In this document: positions 8,711 through 64,000 of the stretch, piece by piece
Layout of the letters: each line of letters opens with the position of its first letter
Position numbering within the stretch: the stretch's first letter is position 1
Assembly: GCA_037893225.1 (NCBI GenBank)
Contig: JAZGUH010000152.1
Location: 1,302,001 to 1,366,000, forward strand
Reading direction: 5' to 3'
DNA: 64,000 bases
Source of the DNA: Hippasteria phrygiana
Lineage: Eukaryota > Echinodermata > Asteroidea > Valvatida > Goniasteridae
The notes under the pieces: model-generated
The model's database searches: none
Seen by the model: only the letters and a program-made list of their open reading frames with translations
Told to the model about the DNA's origin: nothing
Program-made: the position numbers and the translations under genes

Positions 8711-9333
8711 ATGACTTCTATATATCCTAAATTGCCCGATGTACCGGACGATACTAGAGTCTTTAGGTTAAATAAAATCGAAGAAGTACAAACAGAGATA
8801 ACGACAGAGAGAGTTAAGCGAGAACAGTTGTATACAAAGTATAATCAAATTATTAGTTGTTTATCGAACGCAGAGTCTGCAGCGGAATGCCTTGGAGCCG
8901 CGTCTGGTGCTATTGGTATGGGTGGAGTTGTCGGTGTATTAATAGTGTGCCCATCGGTGTGGCGTTAGAAGGTATAGCCATAGGATGTGTAGGTGTGAGT
9001 TTAGTCTTGAAATACTTTAGCAAAAGGTTTAGGGGTAAGGCCAATAAACACGATGAGATAAGGGTGTTGGCCGAAACCAAATTGAACACGATAAATGAAC
9101 TAGTGTCTCAAGCCATAGACGACGGTGATATCAGCCATGATGAATTTGCTCTGATCAACAACGAATTGAGAAAATGTAACGGGATGAAAGAAGCCATTAG
9201 AACCCAAACAAAAGCGAGAGAAGAATCTGACCGGAATCAAAAAGAAATTGATGATGAGGTTGAAAAGCAAGTGATCGAGAGAATGGAAAAAGAAAAAAGA
9301 GATCTTATAGAAAAACTTACCAATTTACAATAA
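8711..9333 (+). pseudogene. Membrane plus coiled-coil protein of the element, one frameshift
   Basis: ATG 8711 opens 85 codons: a helical N-terminus ('RVFRLNKIEEVQTEITTE') and the start of a Gly/Ala/Val membrane segment. A frameshift near 8950 moves the frame; the second part finishes the hydrophobic segment, then has a long charged coiled coil ('AETKLNTINELVSQAIDDGD', 'NNELRKCNGMKEAIR') and ends in TAA at 9331-9333. I recognise this as an uncharacterised protein family repeated in cnidarian, mollusc and echinoderm genomes. Membrane anchoring plus coiled coil suggests a structural or fusion-like role, but this is unproven. Confidence 0.6.
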
Positions 9334-9475
9334 TCAAATAGTACGATTCTGATAATTATTTACCACCGAAATATTACGAGAGTATAGAGCCTAGTGCCCC
9401 AATAGAATAATAATGTATAGTAGATCTATGTGACAAAAAAATAAGCCCTCAACTCTACTAGAGAGTTTAGAGTAT
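9334..9475. other. Right flank of the virus-like element
   Basis: A short coding-like tail ('PPKYYESIEPSAPIE', ending about 9410) may be one more small gene remnant of the element. Nothing else is recognised before the tandem array. No inverted terminal repeat of the element could be identified, because its left end is off the window. Confidence 0.3.
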
Positions 9476-9795
9476 AAACCTATACACCGCCCTCTGTCAA
9501 TAAAAAACCAAATGATATAAACTGTGAAACATTTATTCTCGATAAACCTATACACCGCCCTCTGTCAATAAAAAACCAAATGATATAAACTGTGAAACTT
9601 TTATCATTCAATAAACCTATACACCGCCCTCTATCAATAAAAAACCAAATGATATAAACTGTGAAACTGTTATTCTCGATAAACATATACACCGCCCTCT
9701 GTCAATAAGAAAACCAAATGATATAAACTGTGAAACTTTTATTCTCTGTGAAACTTTTATTCTCAATAAACCTATACACCGCCCTCTGTCAATCC
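9476..9795. repeat. Tandem array, about 68-bp unit, five copies
   Basis: The word 'cctatacaccgccctctg' (or a close variant) recurs with spacings of 68, 69, 68 and 87 bp; the last unit carries a small internal duplication of 'gtgaaacttttattctc'. Related single words continue to about 9870. Open frames on the minus strand here are repeat artefacts. Confidence 0.85.
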
Positions 9796-9954
9796 ATTCC
9801 ATAAAACCAAGTGAAACTTTAGAGTTTCCACGGCGACAGTCTGTCCATTCAATAAAACCACGGTGAAAGTGCCATCAGGATCTCGCGTGAGACTTTCGTC
9901 CTTGAAAACCACCCACACACACACCCAGTCATGTAAACGGGTGCAATCGTGGAC

Positions 9955-10045
9955 CTCCCATTGTTCCTCTTTTGTTTATACTCTAACTTTTTCGGAAGGC
10001 CTCCCATTAGTTTTGTACACGATTTTCAATCGTGGACGTTAGGTC
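9955..10045 (+). repeat. Dispersed repeat also present at 52,972-53,055
   Basis: About 85 bp including 'cattgttcctcttttgttta' and 'gttttgtacacgattttcaa' matches the segment in front of the 12-bp minisatellite in intron 15 with scattered mismatches. Neither copy has an identifiable coding function. It is probably a fragment of a larger dispersed element. Confidence 0.55.
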
Positions 10046-10089
10046 AAACGTGTACCCCTTTGTCTACGCCCGAATTCTTTTGTCCTAGG

Positions 10090-10665
10090 TCCACGATTGC
10101 CGGCAAATACAAACTCAACCAGTTTGGTGTACTATTTTCCACGGTGGCAGTCAACATGATGGCAGCAGGTACATCTGACACTCTTAAACATATTGCGAGT
10201 TTTGGATCGGATAAAATTGTACAAGCGTTAGACACCATCTTTACCTATATACTGTGTAGAAAGACAATTTTACTCACAAGTTAAAAGAACTGTCTGATTT
10301 GTTGGACACATTACCAAAACAGGGGCTAAAGCGAAAAGTACGACAGTCTGACAAGTCAATCTTTGAGCAGCATATCGTCTATCCGCGTGTTATACATGAG
10401 AGCTAGAAAACTTGCCCCACTGGACAACTACAAGCGGTTGTTTCTTGAAGAACTTGCCGTGCCTTATAAAACCACCATTCGTTACATGTCATTCGCACTT
10501 CTAATTAAAAAGTTCCCCCGGCTGCACACAACTCACGAAGCATAATCAGGTTCCTCAACAAGGATGATTGTGGAGGATATTGGTTGTCCAAGTCCGTCTC
10601 CATCTGCGCGCAAGACGGTGTGTTTGAGTTATCTCCAACGAGTGCCAAGATTTTGGTTCCAAAGA
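10090..10665 (+). pseudogene. Decayed coding-like region of unknown origin
   Basis: Protein-like stretches occur in three plus frames in a row: 'KYKLNQFGVLFSTVAVNMMA' (to 10,284), 'KLKELSDLLDTLPKQGLKRK' (about 10,275-10,407), 'RARKLAPLDNYKRLFLEEL' (10,363-10,545) and 'LNKDDCGGYWLSKSVSICAQ' (after 10,545). The pattern suggests one gene broken by frameshifts and stops. I do not recognise the family. It could be a further gene of the virus-like element or an independent insertion. Confidence 0.3.
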
Positions 10666-10679
10666 CTGTTCGCTTGACG

Positions 10680-10705
10680 CAGGGGCGGATCTAGGTTTTA
10701 ACTAA

Positions 10706-10745
<40 letters not shown>

Positions 10746-11150
10746 CAAGCTCTATAGCCCTGAATTATTGAATGGGCGTCGGATCTGGGTGTTCAAGAAA
10801 TGCTGCATTAAATATGCGAACATTGCAATTCAATGGATTCCCCTATGAACGGATTATAGGCCTATACATATGTATAGAAGAAAATTGAATTCCTTTTAAC
10901 GAAATTAAACAACACTTAGGGACGACTAAAGTGCATTATATTCAGTCTTCTTAAAATTATTATATTATTAGGCCTAGGGGCCTACATGCTACATGCCCTA
11001 TTAAAGAATTTTAAATTTACTGCTTATTAGGGGCTGTACTGGAAAGCTTAATAATGTACGCAATGCTAACAAATTAAGTGTAATTCAATTTGAATAAATT
11101 ATTATGTTTTTTTCTGGGTGCTACGCCCAAAAAGTACGGACGTGGACATA
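10680..11150. mobile_element. hAT-like MITE relative with 39-base G tract, right end unclear
   Basis: The left end 'caggggcggatctaggtttt' is identical to that of the element at 742. It is followed by 39 G (10,706-10,744). I could not find a matching right terminus, so the end coordinate is approximate and the copy may be truncated. Confidence 0.5.
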
Positions 11151-11159
11151 TAAGCATCT

Positions 11160-11571
11160 CAATTTCCGGATTTTCTACAGGGGCCTGCAGTTCTTAGCAA
11201 TATTATTGAACTTAATTAATTGCGGAAAAACAGAAGCGGAAACACAAATATAGCACTGGGCCAATTTTTATGAGCGGTTTTCTTTGGAGGGAATCACACA
11301 AAAATTGTTAACGGCCCGGAAAGCGTGATAAGGAAGTGAAATGTACAAGACAAGCTTCACAGTCTGATTATGTTGGTGTGTGATGCCTGGTAAGTATAGT
11401 TTTGTTTTCGAAGTCGGGACATTCTATCAACAACTTGTTCCACTCAAGCCCTTGATGAGGGCGCTCGTCGCCTGGTTCCACATTGAATACGTGTACACAT
11501 ACGTACACTCATGTCGGGTCGATCAGGGATCAGACCAATTCTTCAGCGGCAGCTCCATGTGCAGCAGGAAA
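11160..11571 (+). promoter_or_regulatory. 5' flank and probable 5' UTR of NUP210
   Basis: No TATA box is obvious. A good donor-like site (ctg/gtaagt) at 11,391 and an acceptor-like 'ttcttcag' near 11,545 could define a small 5' UTR intron; this is inference. The chosen start is ATG 11,572, because the signal peptide begins there; an upstream in-frame ATG at 11,380 would give a long non-secretory leader. Confidence 0.35.
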
Positions 11572-59147
<47,576 letters not shown>

Positions 59148-59323
59148 GTAGGAACTGCAAGTAGGAAGAGCAAGTTTGATCAGGGGCGTGTTTATGCGAC
59201 TGTGACCAAAAAACATGTTTCCGCTTTGGTCATTGGTTGGGCATTTTGGCGTCTTCGGTCATGGTTGCTTGACGTCATTGTTTCGACCAAACGAGAACCG
59301 AAGGTTGGAGTCGGTTCACCAGT

Positions 59324-59542
59324 TCAAAATGGCGGAAGATACTGAAACGTAAGCAAACAATAATTTGTTTTATTCGTCCCAAAAATTAGTGAATTATGTA
59401 CGAGAGTCACAAAGGCACAGCCCGTCGTGTGTAAAGCATGGTAATCGTCTAACCGACGTCTTTTTCTTTTCAACCATTCCTCTTCTTCGACGTCATTCAC
59501 CAGATACTCAAACTCTTGCACAACTACTCGCTCCTCCGCCAT
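59324..59542 (-). other. Unassigned acidic/basic ORF, possible transposon first exon
   Basis: 72 codons from ATG 59,542: 'MAEERVVVQEFEYLVNDVEE' then 'WLKRKRRRL', followed by less protein-like sequence. A gt dinucleotide after 'HALHT' could be a donor. The composition fits N-termini of some DDE transposon proteins, but I do not recognise it with certainty. Confidence 0.25.
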
Positions 59543-59747
59543 GTCTGTTTACTATCGGTCAATGACAGTTTCTGGTTCTGCGTTTTCTCGCGCCTGCGTA
59601 AACACGTTCCATCGTTTTGACGTCACAAACATGTTTCAGGTTGGGGGTCGTGAAAACACGTCCCCAAAGAACATTGGTTAAACGAGCGTGAGTGGGATAA
59701 CGAATTTATCTTCAAGCAAACTTGACGCCAGTAAAGATGGAACACGC

Positions 59748-59818
59748 ACGGTGCTGTGCGCGAAACCTGTACGGTGCTGTGCGCGAAACCTGTACGGTGC
59801 TGTGCGCGAAACCTGTAC
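59748..59818. repeat. Tandem repeat, 26-bp type, three copies
   Basis: Three copies of 'cggtgctgtgcgcgaaacct' plus gta. They follow 'ggaacacgcacggtgctgtg'. Confidence 0.8.
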
Positions 59819-62027
59819 ACATCAATAACAGTCGGAAGAAACAGGAGCTATCCGGAAAAAACGTAACAAGTGTGCGCCGAAACAGACGTGACGATCCACA
59901 TGGGACGCAAACGCGCAGCTTTTGAATTACCAATAGATTATGCAGCACTGCGTTTTGCGTATCGCGCAATTCGCAGAATTAGAACAGCGCAACCCACGGA
60001 GTTATTATCACACTCTCAGCTGCCACAGATCGACCAATCAGGATCGAGGATTCAAGTTTGCTTGAAGATAATTTACATTGCAGTGGTCTCAAAGATGATC
60101 AGGGCACCCTCTATTGACGTAATTTCTAAAGGGGGTGTGTTATCTATGCAGGTTCTCTAAATGCATATATATATTCAAAACCTTTTCGTCATTCTCAATG
60201 CATTGTGGGTATGGAGGCCAAACAAACCATGTAATTTATACACAAACCTATGGCACTGTGAACCAGTCCAAATATTTATTGATTTTATGCTAAATATCTG
60301 TCATGAGTTGAGAAATTACTCTTTTCGCATATCTTTGCATAGAACATAAGGAAAATAATGATCAGAAAAATCAATTTTTAATAGCAGTAAAAATAAAGAA
60401 ATAATTGGGGAATCCCTCTCAGGGTAACCAGTTACTGATGAATGCAACACCTCTGAAATTAGAAACGCTAATAATTTCATATTATTAGCCAATCAGAAGA
60501 GGATTTTACAACCATGACAACCAACATGTGACCAATTCGACCAATCATGTCCCTTCTAATTTGCTTGCTCTTCTAATGCCAGTAATGGCTGATACTGTTC
60601 CCATGATGTTTTGAGAATGTCGAAAAGGTTTGACGGTTAAAGGGTTAAAGACCTACACTAAACCAAAGTTTAATTCTCAAAAAATAATTAGTATCTTGAT
60701 TATGAGTTACAAGAAACCAAATTCGTGCTAAATATTGTCATTTTCTATCCATCATTATTAATTAACGGACGAGAGAAAGATTTCGCGCTTACTCCAAAGT
60801 TCTCCCCCTGCTGCCGTCGGCGGCGCACTTATAGCCTTGACGTCATCGTGTGTAGTCATCCAGACAAAACTGAGATTTGGAATTGAAATAGTAGGCTTAC
60901 ATGATGGGATACAGAGACTAAAAGTTTATTCAATATGTATACTGTGTAAATACTGCGTACTCATGTATGAACTTGTACCAAGTAAAACGATCGGACTACA
61001 CACCATGACGTCATGCGCAATACATGCATAACGCATGACATGCAAATGAGGGATGAGACGTACGCTTTTTCGGACGATAGGATTTTCCAGTGAGCTAATT
61101 TGCAGGTTTTTTTAAATTAAAAAGGACAGTACACCATTTGTTTGTGTGTATTGCTCTCTTTTTGACATATATCTGTAGACTGAGACAATAATTTCACATT
61201 TTTCAAAGCGTTCTACTAGGTCTTTAATGGTTGCTAGTCTTATTATGCCAACATAAGGCAAGATTATTGGTAAAGCACCGGTACCATATTCCGGAGGTTG
61301 CACATTCAAATCCCACTCCTGCCAATTTCCTTTGTTCATTTGGAAAAAAAGAGGAATTCAATAAACTTCTGTCTTTTGCATGTTTTCAGAATGGACCGAT
61401 CCAGTGAGCGTCGCCCGATGGTGTTCTGACCAATCACATTCGTGGTTTATGTCCGACATGCGTGCAAAAAAGTCGGACATGCGTGCACGCGCATGTGACG
61501 TGTGCGGCTGGAACATGCAGTTTGGCATTGGAGAGGAACACGTGTTAATTGCCGATGTGCGTAATGGGCGGGGCTTGCTGGATCGGTGTATTTTTACGGC
61601 TACCACTATGTCTGTCGTGCTATTTCTTTCCCCGAACAATAGCAAAATTAAAAATTAATATTTGAGCGGAATAAGACACACTTTATTATCTTTTTCATTT
61701 TGTTCTGCTATATTTTGGGTGAATTTTGGCACGGTTGTCCAGCAAGTTTCCACAAAGCAACAAAGACAGTTGAAGGTTTGATTTTTCTTGTGCTCTTCCA
61801 CCATTCAAGCATAATTCAATATATAATCGTAAACTAATCGTAACTCACCACCTTTGTGAAACAAGCTGTCTTTGTAAAATAGTTAAAAATGCCCACTGCC
61901 AATGCATAATAGAGCGTCCAAGTTTCACAAACCCATGATCATGTTTTTTTTGTGAACTTCTTTTTAGACAGACTAGTCTGGCGTCGGACTCTGTCTTTAC
62001 CCGGTATCAATGTGAATGATACATGTA
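59819..62027. other. Intron 18 sequence without a supported gene
   Basis: Holds a worn relic of the Thr-like tRNA-derived element (about 61,250-61,340, 'caagattattggtaaagcac' and 'tcaaatcccactcctgcc') and a stretch with duplicated 'tccgacatgcgtgca' (61,450-61,490). No exon of NUP210 and no other gene is recognised. Confidence 0.45.
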
Positions 62028-62594
62028 CGAGGGTCAGCTGAAAAGTTTGTAGGTTGACTGTGAAGGAGTAATGCCAGATCAATGAAACTTAGCATGCATT
62101 TATTTCAACCCTTTTGGTAACTAATTGCATGCTGTTGAAATCTTCTGTGAGAGAGTTGAGAACATTCTGAGTACAGAACTTGGAATGTCACAGGTTTCTG
62201 CTCGGTGGGTGCCGTGTCTTCTGACCCCTGATCAAAAGCGCACCAGGCTGGTCATGTCAAGGGATAACTTAGAGCGTTTTGAAGCAGATCCAGCTAATTT
62301 CATCAAACGTTTCCTAACCCAGGATGAGTGCTGGGTCCATTACTTTGAGCCAGAGACAAAGAGGCAATCCATGCAGTGGAAACACACATCCTCACCCCCT
62401 CCAAAGAAGGCCAAGGTCATTTTGATGCCAATGTTTGTCCATTTTTATGAAATCGTCTACGAACCACCAAATACGGCCTTACCTGGAAACAAACAATGCA
62501 ATTAGTTAGCAAAAGGGTTGAAATACATGCTAAGTTTCATTGATCTGGCATTACTCCTTCAGAGTCAACCTACAAACTTTTCAGCCGACCGTCA
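62028..62594 (+). mobile_element. Internally deleted mariner element
   Basis: Inverted termini of about 65 bp (from 'gagggtcagctgaaaagttt' at the left to 'ttcagccgaccgtc' at the right) are flanked by TA (62,026-62,027; 62,595-62,596). Total 567 bp against about 1.3 kb for a full mariner, so much of the transposase gene is missing. Confidence 0.85.
62125..62505 (+). pseudogene. Mariner transposase fragment
   Basis: The open frame contains 'SQVSARWVPCLLTPDQKRTR' (linker after the DNA-binding domain) and 'FLTQDECWVHYFEPETK', where the Asp of 'TQDE' is the first catalytic Asp of the D,D34D triad, then 'SPPPKKAKVILMPMF'. The helix-turn-helix start and the other two catalytic Asp are deleted. Not functional. 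Confidence 0.85.
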
Positions 62595-63886
62595 TAGATT
62601 GATTGAAGGTAGAAGTCTTTTATTATTTGGGGGGGGGGGGGGGGAGTGGTTAATTGGTCTCACCAAAGGTGGAAGTTACCTCACCTGGGTCTATAGGTCT
62701 GAAAATTGGGATAACTTCTTTGGCATCTATTGAAGATTTATCCTCTATTTAGATCTGGACTCAGGAAAACCGTAAGGGTGGTTGGGCTGGCAACCTAAAA
62801 TGTGGCCAACCCCACCACCTATGTTGTAGCCTTTTACCTAGAGTGGCTATTAGCCTTGTATTGGGAGATTTCCATGAAAAAAATAAGGAAAAAAATATCT
62901 AAACATGTTTTACATTGAAATGCCTTATTTTCTTAACAAAAAACAACACATTTTTCCAGTTTTCTAGCTCAGCCTAGTTAGAAAAATATTAGCCTAAAAA
63001 TCGGACGCCGCACACTTTCTAGCTTTTTTGCTCGGAAGTACCATATTTTTTTCAAAATCTGCCTGGATTCTGAGGTCGACTTACATGCTCTGAATTAATA
63101 ATTTCATGCTACTGCTAGCCAGTAAGCAAGATTCCTGTTACGCTTAGCACATAAAAATGCTTAACCCGGGTATTAAAGTAAATAGTGCTTAGTCTGCAGA
63201 ATCTCTACAGAGTCTGCATATTGTCTGGGAAAAAAAAGGGAAAAAACCAAGTCGGAGTCGATTCCAAAAATGTTGGAGTCACCCAAGTCTATGTTCAATG
63301 TGATGAAAATACCTTGTGGGGGCTCTCAGCATGATGAAATAATGAATGCGAAAAAATTAACAGACAGAAAAATTCAGCACTGCAGTAGGATCTGCCATAT
63401 TGCTTTCACCGATGTTCAAGTTCTGCAGAAATGTGTGCTTTGAAAGTAGTGGTGGAATATAAATCTCCCCCCACCCCCATCTCAAAAATGTTCCGTAGCA
63501 CCTGTTAAACATACTGTAGATATTAATCACAAGCCGAGATTAAATATGCCAAAAACCCACTGCCTATTATGGCATGCAAACATTTGCAAAATAATTCCTG
63601 CCTCAAATATTTCCTTTATACATTATACGTGTACTCTGTATTCTGCAGAGCATGCAGAATGCACGCAATACAGAGTTGAGCAAAACAACTTGTACTCTTT
63701 ACTTCTGGACTGCCTCTTGACTGTGTGTCTAGATTCTGCTTGAGTGCACTTGAAGAACTTTGTCTGCAGACTAACTGCTCATTCTATCATTTCTATGTAA
63801 CCAAACATTGTCTTCAGACTTTCTGCAAACATTCTGGAGACTTTCTTCAGTTGTGCTGGCATTCTACAGACATCGAATTCATTGAC
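62595..63886. other. Intron 18 sequence without a supported gene
   Basis: Contains a 16-base G tract (62,629-62,644) and A/T-rich sequence. No exon, RNA gene or element end is recognised. Confidence 0.4.
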
Positions 63887-64000
63887 TGTCTGCAGACTCT
63901 CTGTACATTGTCTGCAGACTCTCTGTACATTGTCTGCAGACTCTCTGTACATTGTCTGCATACTCTCTGTACATTGTCTGCAGACTCTCTGTACATTGTC
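63887..64000. repeat. 22-bp tandem array running off the right edge
   Basis: Unit 'tgtctgcagactctctgtac' plus at, starts at 63,887, 63,909, 63,931, 63,953, 63,975 and 63,997; one copy has tgcatact in place of tgcagact. Looser 'gtctgcaga' words lie upstream from 63,760. Confidence 0.9.

Noticed and set aside
9476..9795. CRISPR array (regular repeats).
   Set aside because: Whole units of 68 bp repeat without unique spacers; animal genome.
59148..64000. Further NUP210 exons.
   Set aside because: None of the expected next conserved lumenal segments could be found in any plus frame; treated as intron.

Overview
The window is nuclear DNA of an animal, most likely a marine invertebrate deuterostome such as an echinoderm. 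This is inferred from a nucleoporin gene with deuterostome-like exon content, a very high load of short inverted-repeat elements, tRNA-derived SINEs and LINE fragments, and frequent tacatgta-type words. The exact taxon cannot be fixed from sequence alone.

Region 1 (1-about 9,350) is a gene-dense, intron-less block unlike the rest: a decayed virus-like or Polinton-like element. On the minus strand it has the N-terminal part of a retroviral-type (rve) integrase that runs off the left edge, and a small coiled-coil protein. On the plus strand it has the C-terminus of a probable structural protein, an intact A32/FtsK-like packaging ATPase, small membrane and lysine-rich proteins, one long gene ending in two hydrophobic segments, and a membrane plus coiled-coil protein. 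A hAT-like MITE, a palindromic tRNA-derived element and two 5'-truncated LINEs have inserted into it. The tRNA-derived element also occurs in the introns of the host gene downstream, so the block belongs to the same genome and is not contamination. Two of its genes share an almost identical A/T-rich sequence right before the ATG.

Region 2 (about 9,350-11,570) holds a 68-bp tandem array, a dispersed repeat, a badly decayed coding-like stretch of unknown origin, a second hAT-like element with a 39-base G tract, and the 5' flank of the host gene.

Region 3 (11,572-59,147, plus strand) is the 5' part of NUP210 (gp210), the large nuclear-pore membrane glycoprotein. I place 18 coding exons, 2,289 nt or 763 codons, with consistent splice phases, from the signal peptide to roughly 40% of the usual length; the rest lies beyond the window. 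Its introns are largely transposable elements. They include a 10.2-kb fold-back element with long inverted arms and TA flanks (intron 4), many hAT-like MITEs with 8-bp target duplications, TTAA-flanked piggyBac-like MITEs, nested insertions up to three deep, and several minisatellites.

Region 4 (59,148-64,000) is the start of intron 18. It holds a deleted mariner element, a SINE relic and a 22-bp tandem array that runs off the right edge.
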